Assembly: GCA_019694795.1 (NCBI GenBank)
Contig: JAIBBF010000004.1
Location: 1-64,000, forward strand
Direction: 5' to 3'
DNA from: Flavobacteriales bacterium
GTDB taxonomy: Bacteria > Bacteroidota > Bacteroidia > Flavobacteriales_D > UBA2798
DNA: 64,000 bases
The position numbers and the translations under genes are program-made. The notes below the pieces were generated by a model. It saw only the letters and a program-made list of their open reading frames with translations, made no database searches and had not been told where the DNA came from. Below, piece after piece: positions 8,205 through 18,099 of this stretch; position 1 is the stretch's first letter, and each line of letters starts with the position of its first letter.

Positions 8205-10480
8205 AAAATCTTATTCAGCGATTCTTTTTTTTAGTTATCACATTCTTCACCCTGAATACCATTCAGGCCCGGGAATTAAAAATTATTCCACTGCCTAATT
8301 CAGTCGAATTCGGAGAAGGGGATTGTGTCTTATCTCCATCACTCACCGTGAAGGGAAATGATGCCGCAATGCTTGATCTGTTTGCACAATGGATGAAAAA
8401 ATTCGGTGGAGTTGTAATCAACACACAAATCAATCCTCAAGTAAGCACAGGAGGAAAAGAATTGTATTTAAAGCTGGATCCGCAATGGAATGATTCATCT
8501 TATCAAATCAGTGTTAAACCTGATTTTATTTTGCTACGCTCGGGAAAAGGTGGCATGGTTTCCGGAGTTTCTACCTTAACACAATTATTGCTTGGTTCTT
8601 TTTCGGGGACTTCCGTTCGGGTTCCCATTTGTGAGATTAAGGATCAACCCCGGTTCCAATGGCGTGGAATGCATTTGGATGTTGGCCGTCATTTTTTTCC
8701 GGTTAGTTTTATTAAAAAGTATCTGGATATAATGGCATTCTATAAAATGAATGTTTTCCATTGGCATTTAACCGAAGATCAGGGATGGAGAATTCAGATT
8801 AAAAAATATCCTGCCTTAACTGAAGTTGGAGCCTGGCGTAGTGGTTCTATGGTTGGACATTACAATGATCAGAAGTTTGATAATGAAAAATATGGTGGAT
8901 TTTATACGCAGGAAGAAATTAAGGAGGTGGTTAAATATGCAACGGAGCGAAACATTACAGTAGTTCCGGAAATTGAAATGCCCGGTCATTCACTCGCAGC
9001 TTTAGCAGCATATCCCAATCTTTCTTGCACAGGAGGTCCCTTTAAAGTGGCTAAATCCTGGGGAGTTTTTGAAGATGTGTATTGCGCCAAAGAAGAAACC
9101 TTTTTATTTCTCGAAGATGTCCTTACAGAAGTAGTCGCCCTTTTTCCCGGACAATACATTCACATTGGTGGAGATGAATGTCCGAAAGAACGTTGGAAGA
9201 AATGTGAGAACTGCCAGAAAGTAATCCGCGATAATAATTTAAAGGATGAACATGAATTACAAAGCTATTTTATCCAGCGAATCGAAAAGTTTTTGAACGC
9301 AAAAGGAAAAAAAATAATTGGCTGGGATGAGATTTTAGAAGGCGGACTTGCACCTAATGCTGCCGTAATGAGCTGGAGAGGAACTGAAGGTGGAATTGCA
9401 GCGGCAAAACAAAAACACGCGGTGGTAATGACACCGGGTTCGCATTGTTATTTCGATCACTACCAGGGATCGCCCGCAAGCGAACCTGTAGCTATTGGAG
9501 GATATACTACATTACAAAAAGTATATGCTTACGAACCGGTTCCCGCCGAATTAAAGGAAGGTGAGAAACAATTTATTTTGGGTGCCCAGGGGAATGTCTG
9601 GACAGAATACATGAACGATGAACAACATGTTGAATACATGGTCTTGCCCCGAATGCTGGCACTTGCCGAAGTCCTTTGGCTGAATCCCGCTAAAAAGAAT
9701 GAAAGTGATTTTATTCAACGATTACAACAACAATTATTCTTATTAAATAAAGCTTCTTATCATTATTCAGAGGCAGTATTTAAGGTTGAATTTAAAACGA
9801 GTGCCAATAATGGTGGATTAAAAATTGAATTATCCGGACTCTCCGGTCTCGGTAAAATTCATTATGTAATGAATCCATCACACGGTGGACAAAAATCGCT
9901 AATGGACCAGAAAGATTATTCTGCACCCATAGAAGTGAAATCGAATAGTACAATTACAGCTTGGTTGGAATTGAATGGTCAGACTAAACCAAAAACTACG
10001 CAACGAATTTGGTTTAGTAAAGCATCCGGTAAAACCGTTACGTTTAGAAAAAATCCTTCCGAACATTATTCAGGCAATGGAGGATTTACATTAGTAGATG
10101 GAATAAAAGGAGATCGTCCGAGAGTGAATTCACAATGGTTAGCATGGAGTGGGGAAGATATGGTTGCAACGATTGACCTGGGAGTTGTTGATTCAGTTAA
10201 AAATGTTCAATTGGGGTTTTTAGAGGATAAGAATAATTGGATATGGGCACCTAAATCCGTTGAAGTTTTAGTTTCAACCGATGGTAGAAATTTTAAAAGT
10301 GTATTACGAAGAGAAGTGAAAGGTAAAGATGTTGCCGCGCCTGAAATAATGATGGTTTTTAAACCTGTTAAGGCACGTTTCGTACAAGTAGTAGCAACTA
10401 ATCCCGGTCTTATTCCAGTTGGAAATCCGGGAGCAGGAAAAAACAGTTGGATATTTTTCGATGAAATTTTAGTGAATTGA
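8201..10480 (+). CDS. Beta-N-acetylhexosaminidase, GH20
   Basis: The start at 8201 is preferred because it forms an ATGA overlap with the ROK stop and begins a signal peptide (MKNLIQRFFFLVITFFTL). The product of 759 residues has an N-terminal GH20b domain (~25-145), a GH20 TIM barrel (~150-500) with the catalytic pair HIGGDE (D325, E326), and the motifs GMHLDVGRHFF and FHWHLTEDQGW. A chitobiase-type C-terminal beta domain (~545-600) is followed by a discoidin-like domain (~610-759) that closely resembles the end of the GH92 protein at 14858-17803. It would remove terminal GlcNAc/GalNAc from glycans in the periplasm or at the surface. No type IX sorting tail is seen. Confidence 0.93.
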   Translation: MKNLIQRFFFLVITFFTLNTIQARELKIIPLPNSVEFGEGDCVLSPSLTVKGNDAAMLDLFAQWMKKFGGVVINTQINPQVSTGGKELYLKLDPQWNDSSYQISVKPDFILLRSGKGGMVSGVSTLTQLLLGSFSGTSVRVPICEIKDQPRFQWRGMHLDVGRHFFPVSFIKKYLDIMAFYKMNVFHWHLTEDQGWRIQIKKYPALTEVGAWRSGSMVGHYNDQKFDNEKYGGFYTQEEIKEVVKYATERNITVVPEIEMPGHSLAALAAYPNLSCTGGPFKVAKSWGVFEDVYCAKEETFLFLEDVLTEVVALFPGQYIHIGGDECPKERWKKCENCQKVIRDNNLKDEHELQSYFIQRIEKFLNAKGKKIIGWDEILEGGLAPNAAVMSWRGTEGGIAAAKQKHAVVMTPGSHCYFDHYQGSPASEPVAIGGYTTLQKVYAYEPVPAELKEGEKQFILGAQGNVWTEYMNDEQHVEYMVLPRMLALAEVLWLNPAKKNESDFIQRLQQQLFLLNKASYHYSEAVFKVEFKTSANNGGLKIELSGLSGLGKIHYVMNPSHGGQKSLMDQKDYSAPIEVKSNSTITAWLELNGQTKPKTTQRIWFSKASGKTVTFRKNPSEHYSGNGGFTLVDGIKGDRPRVNSQWLAWSGEDMVATIDLGVVDSVKNVQLGFLEDKNNWIWAPKSVEVLVSTDGRNFKSVLRREVKGKDVAAPEIMMVFKPVKARFVQVVATNPGLIPVGNPGAGKNSWIFFDEILVN

Positions 10481-10487
10481 TTCGACC

Positions 10488-11471
10488 ATGGAAAGAAGGA
10501 AATTTATTAAAGGCGCATCTGCAGTTGTTGCCGCGGGTATTACCGGTGGACTAGACCTCCATTCTTCTGAAATGGATGTAATTGAAAAAAAGAAAGCATT
10601 GAATAAACCCATTGTTCTTTCTACCTGGAAATTCGGAATTCAGGCGAATGAAGAAGCCTGGAAAATTTTAAGCAAAGGAGGGAAATCCATCGATGCGGTA
10701 GAGAAGGGAGTAATGCTGATTGAAAGTGATCCAAATGAACGTTCTGTTGGATATGGAGGTCGACCGGATCGTGATGGTCACGTTACCCTGGATGCTTGTA
10801 TTATGGATGAGAATTCAGGAATAGGAAGCGTGATTTGTCTCGAGCATATTAAAAATCCAATTTCTGTTGCACGAATGGTGATGGAAAAAACACCTCATGT
10901 TATTTTAGCTGGAGAAGGAGCTTTACAGTTTGCATTAAGTCAGGGATTCAAAAAAGAAAATTTACTTACACCCGAATCAGAAGCTGAATGGAAAAATTGG
11001 CTGAAGACATCGAAATATGAGCCGATTGTCAATATTGAAAATCATGATACCATTGGCATGATTGCTTTGGATGAACATGGGAATTTATCCGGTGCTTGTA
11101 CTACTTCAGGAATGGCTTTTAAAATGCATGGCCGGGTGGGAGATTCTCCCATCATTGGAGCAGGATTATTTGTAGATAATGAAGTTGGAGCAGCAACAGC
11201 AACCGGACACGGAGAAGAGGTGGTGCGCATTGCAGGTTGTCATTTGATAGTAGAATTAATGCGGCAGGGATTATCTCCTGAGAAAGCATGTAAAACAGCA
11301 GTAGAACGCGTTTATAAAAAACAAAAACACCGTATCAAAGAAATTCAGGTTGGATTTATTGCCATTAATAAATCGGGTGAATTTGGTTCCTACTGCGTAC
11401 AGGGAGGATTTAATTATGCGGTGTACGACAAAAACGGGAATCGACTGATTGATGCTGCAAGTATAGTTTGA
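10488..11471 (+). CDS. N4-(beta-N-acetylglucosaminyl)-L-asparaginase (glycosylasparaginase)
   Basis: This 327-residue Ntn-hydrolase has the autocleavage site HDTIGM with the nucleophile at T188, followed by GNLSGACTTSGMAFK and GAGLFVDNEVGAATATGHGE, as in flavobacterial glycosylasparaginases. The N-terminus ERRKFIKGASAVVAAG has the twin-arginine pattern, so Tat export of the folded precursor is likely. The enzyme cuts the GlcNAc-Asn bond and so removes the last sugar of an N-glycan. It starts 7 bp after the GH20 gene. Its stop abuts, with no spacer, the stop of the convergent GH2 gene. Confidence 0.93.
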   Translation: MERRKFIKGASAVVAAGITGGLDLHSSEMDVIEKKKALNKPIVLSTWKFGIQANEEAWKILSKGGKSIDAVEKGVMLIESDPNERSVGYGGRPDRDGHVTLDACIMDENSGIGSVICLEHIKNPISVARMVMEKTPHVILAGEGALQFALSQGFKKENLLTPESEAEWKNWLKTSKYEPIVNIENHDTIGMIALDEHGNLSGACTTSGMAFKMHGRVGDSPIIGAGLFVDNEVGAATATGHGEEVVRIAGCHLIVELMRQGLSPEKACKTAVERVYKKQKHRIKEIQVGFIAINKSGEFGSYCVQGGFNYAVYDKNGNRLIDAASIV

Positions 11472-14045
11472 TTACTTCATTAAATAATCATTCAGGCATT
11501 GGTAGCTGAAATCCGGGACATTACTTTCATTTTTTATTTCGTCCCAATAGATTTCTGTTTCAATTCCAGGAAGCAGAAACATAAAATTTTCCGATTTGCT
11601 GTTTGAACCAGAACGGAAAAATCCGTCGACCAATACATTGCTTTTTACCAAATAAACAATGCTCCCTTTTTTGGTTTTCTTCTTCTCAATATGGAGATCA
11701 GGTTTTTTAAACTTAAAATCGCCAGGCTTGCAGAAATAATTGAGGTCTGAGAAAATTCTTTTTTCGTTGCTGTATATCTCAGTAATGAAAACGGTATTGA
11801 GCTTGTCTTGTTCTGAAAGTTGATAATTGCCTTTAAATATTATTTTGTTTTTTCCCAATGCCGGAGTTTCATTTTCATTGATTAAAACCGTATCGGACCG
11901 CAGCCATCCTTTTTCCTGATGATATAATGCGCATACAACTTTTAATGGTTGCTTACTGCTGGTGTGGTGGGATAAGGATACATAAATGGAATCCGGTTTA
12001 ATTTCCGGGATTGCAACGATGTTCTGAGTCCAGTTTTTTGTGGTGTACCAAGCCGGTTTAGCTTTTATGGTTGGATATTCCAACAGACTCCAGCTGCAAA
12101 CCGGTGCAGCATCATTCAATTGCCACATTAAAGCTCCGCCACATTTTTCAGGATGATTTCGGTAGGATATCCAGGCTTTTTTAGCAGCGTAACTTTGTGT
12201 GTATTGCGAAAAATAAATCCACTCATTTAAATCAGTTGGAGTTTTTAAAACCGATTCAATATATTTTTCCAACAATGAAATTCCTTTATAGGAAATAAGG
12301 GTTGGCTTTAATTGTTCTTTAACAGAATTTTCTTCCTGAAGAATGAGCTTAAGATTTTCAATGGAAGGAAAAGAGGGTAGTCCAAATTCGCTGACAAATC
12401 GTGGGATAAAATTCGCATAATCGGATATGGGTTTTTCACCATGCCAAACAGCCCAATAGTGATTATTTCCGGAGTTGGATTCCTCCGCTTTACCCCAGTT
12501 GGAAATGGGACTACTGCTGATATAGGGTGTTGAAGGATCTTTTTGCTTTAGTATTCCAGGAATTATCTGATGGAATAATAAATCGTATTCCTTTAGTAAT
12601 TCTTGTTCCTGTTCATTTGTATAGTGATATTTCTCTTTCCAACCCCAGTTTTTGGAGGCAATTTCAATTTCATTATTTCCGCACCAAAGAGCCAGACAAG
12701 TATGATTTGAAATGCGGTCGATTTGCTGATGGAGTTCTGTTTTTATGGAAGGAATGATGGTACTGTCTAAGGGATAAAAAGTTCCTGCAAACATAAAATC
12801 CTCCCACAATAAAATGCCTTGTGCGTCTAAAAATTCAAGGAAATCATTGTTGGGGTAATGACCACCACCCCAAATGCGGACCATATTAATTTCTGAATTT
12901 TCCAGGTATTCCATCCATTGATGTACGTCCGAAACCGATTGGTCGGGTGAGCCAACGAGATTAACCCCCTTACAAAACACAGGTTCTCCATTTACATTGA
13001 AATAAAAAGATTGTCCAATACGATCTTTTTCCTGTATGAGGGATATCGTTTTAAAGGCTTTTTCCATTGATATGGAAATCGTTTCATCGCTGTTTGGATT
13101 TTGAATGATGATCTCGAAATAATAGAAACAATTTCCGGAACCGGTAGTACTGGAATACTGAGTTGTTCCTTTAGGATACCACAAAACAGGATTCTTAATT
13201 TCGAACGGAAAATGAAGTTGGTTAATTCCATTTTTTAAATGAATAATAGTATCCCCTCCTTCATCCGGCATTAGATAATCGCTCAAATTGAAAACCAAAT
13301 TCTGGTCCAGGTAACTTTCAATTTCTAAATGGAATTGTCCTTTTATTAAGGTGGACTCAATAGATTCAGTGGTTAATTTGTATGTATTAACTTTATATGA
13401 ATCATAAAAATCAATTCTCGGTAAGCTTGTAAATCCAATTTGCGGAAATGGAGGGGTAAAATCCCAACCGAAATTTTGTTGAGGGTATCTTATAAATGGC
13501 GCATATTTTTCAGAGGAAGCTTGATTGTCGGCAGGATACGTGACCTTTTTTGTTTTACTTTTGCTAATAGCATTTGGTGTAAAGGGAACGTATAAAAAAC
13601 TGAGTTTGTTTTTCCCGGAACGCAGCATTTTTTTAATATCAAAGGAATAGCTGACAAATGTGTTTTCTGTTTGTCCTAATTTTTTTCCATTTAATGATAC
13701 GCTGCAAAATCCGCTATTGTCGGTGATGATTAATTGCGGGTGTTGTTTGGATAATACGTTTTTGGGAAGTTCGAATTCACAATACAATTCCCAGGAATTG
13801 TTCGTGATTAACCGATAAAACTCATTGGAAAAAATACTTTGTTTGTTGGATGCAGATTGCAGGGCCTGGTAAATTTCTTTAACCAACTGATCCGGTTTCG
13901 AAATGACAATAGTTGATTTAAGTGCCTTCGATTTTAAATGCCATTTGGAAATAAGTTCCATGCTATTGCCATGAACAGATACAGAGGCATGGACGTTAAA
14001 AGTCTGAACAAGCAATGCAAGAAATAGTATGAAGTATTTTTTCAT
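11472..14045 (-). CDS. Beta-mannosidase, GH2 family
   Basis: An 857-residue exported protein (MKKYFILFLALLVQTF signal). A jelly-roll sugar-binding domain (~30-200) and an immunoglobulin-like domain precede a TIM barrel with WCGNNE (acid/base E459) and FVSEFG (nucleophile E553), both characteristic of clan GH-A beta-mannosidases; INMVRIWGGGHY near 386-397 is also typical. It would release the single beta-linked mannose at the core of N-glycans. Its start overlaps the stop of cutC (ATGA), so the two are co-transcribed. Confidence 0.9.
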   Translation of the reverse strand: MKKYFILFLALLVQTFNVHASVSVHGNSMELISKWHLKSKALKSTIVISKPDQLVKEIYQALQSASNKQSIFSNEFYRLITNNSWELYCEFELPKNVLSKQHPQLIITDNSGFCSVSLNGKKLGQTENTFVSYSFDIKKMLRSGKNKLSFLYVPFTPNAISKSKTKKVTYPADNQASSEKYAPFIRYPQQNFGWDFTPPFPQIGFTSLPRIDFYDSYKVNTYKLTTESIESTLIKGQFHLEIESYLDQNLVFNLSDYLMPDEGGDTIIHLKNGINQLHFPFEIKNPVLWYPKGTTQYSSTTGSGNCFYYFEIIIQNPNSDETISISMEKAFKTISLIQEKDRIGQSFYFNVNGEPVFCKGVNLVGSPDQSVSDVHQWMEYLENSEINMVRIWGGGHYPNNDFLEFLDAQGILLWEDFMFAGTFYPLDSTIIPSIKTELHQQIDRISNHTCLALWCGNNEIEIASKNWGWKEKYHYTNEQEQELLKEYDLLFHQIIPGILKQKDPSTPYISSSPISNWGKAEESNSGNNHYWAVWHGEKPISDYANFIPRFVSEFGLPSFPSIENLKLILQEENSVKEQLKPTLISYKGISLLEKYIESVLKTPTDLNEWIYFSQYTQSYAAKKAWISYRNHPEKCGGALMWQLNDAAPVCSWSLLEYPTIKAKPAWYTTKNWTQNIVAIPEIKPDSIYVSLSHHTSSKQPLKVVCALYHQEKGWLRSDTVLINENETPALGKNKIIFKGNYQLSEQDKLNTVFITEIYSNEKRIFSDLNYFCKPGDFKFKKPDLHIEKKKTKKGSIVYLVKSNVLVDGFFRSGSNSKSENFMFLLPGIETEIYWDEIKNESNVPDFSYQCLNDYLMK

Positions 14046-14779
14046 GCCTGAAGTAGATGAATCATTTTTCGGATTTCGGAGGGACTGGATTCAACGAGAA
14101 CAAATTCATCTTGTTCCTGCGTTTTTCCCATGGAGATATCCGGATTTTTGTATTTCATTTTGGAATAACTGCTGGATGATGCTGAACTGTGAAATTCGTG
14201 AATTCCCGTTTGCATAAGCCATTGAATGTTTTCAGAATGAACTCCACTTCCAGCCATTATACTTATTCTTCCGTCTGATTGTTGATGAAGTTTTTTAATG
14301 ATTTCTCTTCCTTCAAAAGCCGTGTTTTTACCTCCGGAACTTAATACTCTTTTAATTCCAATGGAAATAAGTTCCTCCAATGCAACAAATAAATCTGAAC
14401 TCATGTCGAACGCCCGGTGAACCGTTACATCCATGGTTCCTGCAACATGGATCAATTCACGCATTCGATCCAGATCAAAATGACCTTGTTCATTCAAAAT
14501 GCCAAATACCACACCTTTTACTCCTTCTTCGCGACAAATCTCTATGTCGTTTTTCATAACCTGAAATTCCGATTCTGAATAAAGAAAATCTCCGCCCCGG
14601 GGACGAATAATTGGATATACTTCAATTTTTTCATGAAGTGCAGAACGGAGGAGTCCCAACGAGGGTGTAGTTCCGCCTTCTTTGCGTCCACTGCATAATT
14701 CCACCCTGTGCGCACCTGATTCCGCCGCAATCTTCACTGACTCCAGTGAATAGCAACATATTTCCAATATCTTATTCAT
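14042..14779 (-). CDS. cutC: CutC family protein
   Basis: The 245-residue protein matches CutC throughout: N-terminal EICCYSLESVKIAAESGAHR, then ELCSGRKEGGTTPSLG, IIRPRGGDFLYSE, VTVHRAFDM, RVLSSGGKNTAFEG and MAGSGVH. The family has a TIM-barrel fold and was named for copper homeostasis in E. coli, but that role is disputed. In Bacteroidota it is often found with glycoside hydrolases, as here upstream of a GH2 beta-mannosidase with overlapping codons, which argues for a link to sugar metabolism. The fold call is firm; the function is open. Confidence 0.9.
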   Translation of the reverse strand: MNKILEICCYSLESVKIAAESGAHRVELCSGRKEGGTTPSLGLLRSALHEKIEVYPIIRPRGGDFLYSESEFQVMKNDIEICREEGVKGVVFGILNEQGHFDLDRMRELIHVAGTMDVTVHRAFDMSSDLFVALEELISIGIKRVLSSGGKNTAFEGREIIKKLHQQSDGRISIMAGSGVHSENIQWLMQTGIHEFHSSASSSSYSKMKYKNPDISMGKTQEQDEFVLVESSPSEIRKMIHLLQA

Positions 14780-14833
14780 TGCTCTAAAATAGAGATTTTG
14801 CTTTTTAAGGCATGATTTATGCCCCGCTTTAAT

Positions 14834-14841
14834 TATATTTG
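14834..14841 (+). promoter_or_regulatory. -7 box TATATTTG for the GH92 gene
   Basis: This exact TAnnTTTG match lies 16 bp upstream of the TTG start of the GH92 gene, implying a leader of about 13 nt. No TTTG is seen at the usual -33 distance. Confidence 0.4.
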
Positions 14842-14857
14842 GTTAAAATAACTTGCC

Positions 14858-17803
14858 TTGAAATTAACATATCTAAACCGATTTTGCTGTGTGATAGCAT
14901 TTTTTCTGTTCATACTGAATGGAAATGCACAGGATAAAATTGTAAAAAGTGTAAATCCATTTATTGGTACAGGTGGACATGGCCACACATTTCCCGGTGC
15001 TACGATGCCATTTGGAATGGTGCAATTAAGTCCCGATACACGCATTGACGGAAGTTGGGATGGTTGTAGCGGGTATCATTATTCCGATTCTTTAATCTAT
15101 GGATTTTCACATACCCACTTAAGTGGAACCGGTGTATCGGACTACGGTGATTTAGCATTTCTTCCACTTGCGGATTTCACAATGGCGGAAGGTGAATTAC
15201 ACTATGAAAAATTTGCCAAATCGTTTTCACATAGTGATGAAGTCGCAGAGCCGGGATATTATCGGGTAAAAACAAAAGATCAAATCATTTCTGAATTTAC
15301 CGTAACTGAACGAAGCGGATTTCATAAATATACATTTCCGAAAAAATCCAGACCGCATCTCCTTATTCAGGTAGATCACCGGGATCAGACGCTGGAATCG
15401 AAACTGGAAATGGTGGATGATCATACCATTATCGGATTTCGCAGAAGTTCGGCCTGGGCAAAAGATCAGCATGTTTATTTTTATATTCAGTTTTCCGAAA
15501 AGTGTAAGCTTGTAAAAACGCAAGCATCATTTCAATCAGGATCAAAACATGATGCTTCCTGGGTTTTGTTTTTTCCGGAGATGAAAAAGAAAAAAACGCT
15601 ATTGGTAAAAATTGGTTGGTCGCAAGTTGAAGTGGGCGGAGCAAAAAATAATTTGTTGACCGAAAATCCTAACTGGAATTTTGAAGAAGTGCGTGCACAG
15701 GCTTCCGAAAGCTGGAATAAGGAATTGTCGAAAATTACCGTTAAAGGCGGAAGTGCCGATTTACGCACAGTTTTTTATACGGCTTTATATCACACCATGG
15801 TGCAACCTAATATTGCCAGTGATGCAGACGGAAAATACCGTGGCATGGATGGAAAAATTCACACGGCAGAAGGTTTTACTTATTATACTGTTTTTTCATT
15901 GTGGGACACCTTTCGTGCGGCACATCCGCTGTATGCCATTATCGATCGTAAACGCAGTACTGATTTTATTAAAACCTTTTTACAGCATTATCGGGAAGGC
16001 GGACGATTACCGGTGTGGGAATTGTCGTCGAACGAAACGGACTGCATGATTGGTTATCACTCCGTGAGTGTAATCACCGATGCCTATATGAAAGGATTGT
16101 CGGATTTTGACGTGGAGTACGCATTTAAGGCCATGGTCGCCAGTTCTTCTTATCCGAAATTTGGTATGCCTGCTTATAGTGAACAATTTTATCTGAATGT
16201 AGATGATGAGCATGAGTCGGTTTCTAAAACGCTGGAATATGCTTATGATGATTGGTGCATTGCCACCATGGCAAAAAAATTAGGTAAAGGAAAATTTGAA
16301 GACTTATACATGCGAAGAGCACAGTCGTGGAAAAATCTTTATGACGCCAAATCCGGATTTATGCGTGCACGTAAAAATGGAGCATGGATTGTTCCCTTTG
16401 ATCCGAGTGAAGTCAACAACTATTACACCGAGGCAAATTCCTGGCAGTATTCATTTTTTGTACCACAGGATATTTCAGGCATGATAAAATTCAGTGGTGG
16501 TGCAGAACAGTTTGAACAGCGACTGGATCAGTTATTTTCTGCAAGTTCTTCCACAACGGGAAGAGATCAGGCGGATATTACCGGTTTAATTGGACAATAT
16601 GCACACGGAAATGAGCCGAGTCACCATATGGCATTTTTGTACAACTACATTGGTAAACCATCTAAAACACAAAAAATCATTTTACGCATTCTGCAGGAGT
16701 TTTATTCGAATCAACCCGATGGTTTAATCGGGAATGAAGATTGCGGACAAATGAGTGCCTGGTTTGTATTTAATGCCATGGGATTTTATCCCGTGAGTCC
16801 CGGTATTCCTTTTTATCAGGTAGGTACACCTTTATTCGAGGAGGTTTCCATTCACCATGAGGATGGTATTGTGTTTACCATTAAAGCAGAAGGCTTATCC
16901 GATAAAAATCGATTTGTGACTTCCGTAAATAACACGGGGAATTTTAAATTATCACATGCTGATATTACACTTGGGAAGACCATCGTATTTAAAATGGGGA
17001 ACGAAACTGAATTGGAAAAAACAGATCAATTAGCATCGGACTACCTTTCAAAAGCAAAAAACACGGATGATTTTTTGAAATTTCGTTTTGTAACGGCTCC
17101 GGTTTTTTCCAGTGGAAAAGAAACATTTCGCGATTCAATGAAGGTAGAAATTCTACCGTTGAATCCGGATTATAAAATTTATTATACTACCGATGGATCC
17201 TTACCAACGCATTATTCAACGAAATATTCAGGTCCTTTTACCATTCATAAATCAAGTACAATAAAAGCGATTTGTTCTTTCAATGATGAATTAAACAGTT
17301 CATGTGCCACTGCGAATTATTTAAAAATTGATCATCATTGGCGTGTTGAAATAAAAGGAAAATACAATAGTCAATATTCAGCCGGTGGTCCCGAAGCATT
17401 GGTAGACGGACTGCGTGGCGATTTAAATTGGAGAAAAGGGAGATGGCAGGGATATCAGGGACAAGATTTTGATGTGATTGTGGATTTTAAAAATGATTTA
17501 ACTATTCAACAACTTGCTGTTTCCTTTTTAGAAGACACGAGAAGTTGGATTTGGCTACCCAATTATGTGGAAGCTGAATATTCGAAAGACGGTGAACATT
17601 GGGTGAAATTTGGAAGATCAGAAAATGAATCCGTTTCACAACAAGATGTTGAGCGTTTAAAAGAATTCAGAATTCAAACGGAAAATCCGGTTAACTGCAG
17701 ATTCATTAAACTTCATGCGCAAAATTTCGGGAAACTTCCCGACTGGCATCCGGGAAGAGGTGGTGATGCTTTTATTTTCTTAGATGAGATACTAGTGAAA
17801 TAA
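14858..17803 (+). CDS. Alpha-1,2-mannosidase-like glycosidase, GH92
   Basis: The product has 981 residues and starts at TTG 14858: the first codon encodes the beginning of a good signal peptide (KLTYLNRFCCVIAFFLFIL), an in-frame stop lies 6 bp upstream, and no ATG occurs before the mature sequence. GH92 motifs are plentiful: VNPFIGTGGHGHTFPGATMP (32-51), FSHTHLSGTG (83-92), SLWDTFRAAHPLY (~349) and GNEPSHH (~588). GH92 enzymes are calcium-dependent exo-alpha-mannosidases acting on N-glycans. Residues ~765-815 form a chitobiase-type beta domain and ~830-981 a discoidin-like domain shared with the GH20 protein. A terminator-like hairpin follows the stop. Confidence 0.92.
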   Translation: MKLTYLNRFCCVIAFFLFILNGNAQDKIVKSVNPFIGTGGHGHTFPGATMPFGMVQLSPDTRIDGSWDGCSGYHYSDSLIYGFSHTHLSGTGVSDYGDLAFLPLADFTMAEGELHYEKFAKSFSHSDEVAEPGYYRVKTKDQIISEFTVTERSGFHKYTFPKKSRPHLLIQVDHRDQTLESKLEMVDDHTIIGFRRSSAWAKDQHVYFYIQFSEKCKLVKTQASFQSGSKHDASWVLFFPEMKKKKTLLVKIGWSQVEVGGAKNNLLTENPNWNFEEVRAQASESWNKELSKITVKGGSADLRTVFYTALYHTMVQPNIASDADGKYRGMDGKIHTAEGFTYYTVFSLWDTFRAAHPLYAIIDRKRSTDFIKTFLQHYREGGRLPVWELSSNETDCMIGYHSVSVITDAYMKGLSDFDVEYAFKAMVASSSYPKFGMPAYSEQFYLNVDDEHESVSKTLEYAYDDWCIATMAKKLGKGKFEDLYMRRAQSWKNLYDAKSGFMRARKNGAWIVPFDPSEVNNYYTEANSWQYSFFVPQDISGMIKFSGGAEQFEQRLDQLFSASSSTTGRDQADITGLIGQYAHGNEPSHHMAFLYNYIGKPSKTQKIILRILQEFYSNQPDGLIGNEDCGQMSAWFVFNAMGFYPVSPGIPFYQVGTPLFEEVSIHHEDGIVFTIKAEGLSDKNRFVTSVNNTGNFKLSHADITLGKTIVFKMGNETELEKTDQLASDYLSKAKNTDDFLKFRFVTAPVFSSGKETFRDSMKVEILPLNPDYKIYYTTDGSLPTHYSTKYSGPFTIHKSSTIKAICSFNDELNSSCATANYLKIDHHWRVEIKGKYNSQYSAGGPEALVDGLRGDLNWRKGRWQGYQGQDFDVIVDFKNDLTIQQLAVSFLEDTRSWIWLPNYVEAEYSKDGEHWVKFGRSENESVSQQDVERLKEFRIQTENPVNCRFIKLHAQNFGKLPDWHPGRGGDAFIFLDEILVK

Positions 17804-17804
17804 A

Positions 17805-17827
17805 AAGGATTCCCTTTGGGAACCCTT
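17805..17827 (+). terminator. Terminator-like hairpin after the GH92 gene
   Basis: AAGGATTCCC and GGGAACCCTT pair as a 10-bp stem with one mismatch around a TTT loop. It starts 2 bp after the GH92 stop and is followed by ATTCTTTT. Confidence 0.65.
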
Positions 17828-17900
17828 ATTCTTTTCGGTTTGTTCAGATTTGAGAGGGAGGATAAACAGTGAACAACACCTTTTTTTCATGATCTAAAAT

Positions 17901-18029
17901 TTAGAGGAATAAGAATAAATAACAGATGCACCAAATTACTGTGCTCACTGCAGCAATGGTAAACAGGTGCGGTGAAGTGAAGTTGACATCTCTTTTCATT
18001 TTTCCATGGATTGCTGTTTTAATGTTCAT
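17901..18029 (-). CDS. Possible 42-aa single-pass membrane peptide
   Basis: This minus-strand frame reads MNIKTAIHGKMKRDVNFTSP, then a hydrophobic segment (FTIAAVSTVIWCICYLFLFL) and a stop. A basic N-terminus followed by one helix is plausible for a small membrane protein. No promoter box or family is recognised, and chance is a serious alternative. A short hairpin with a T-run lies upstream at 18082-18099, so it would need its own promoter. Confidence 0.33.
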   Translation of the reverse strand: MNIKTAIHGKMKRDVNFTSPHLFTIAAVSTVIWCICYLFLFL

Positions 18030-18081
18030 ATTTGCAGGTAGTGTTATTTCGTTTATTATTTATTAAAGGAAGAATAGAAAA

Positions 18082-18099
18082 GCCCTGCCGAAGCAGGGC
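18082..18099 (-). terminator. Intrinsic terminator, minus direction
   Basis: A perfect 7-bp stem (GCCCTGC/GCAGGGC) closes on a four-base loop (TTCG on the minus strand) and is followed in the minus direction by TTTTCTATTC. No gene is seen directly upstream of it, which is why an untranslated RNA at 18100-18400 is worth considering. Confidence 0.6.
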
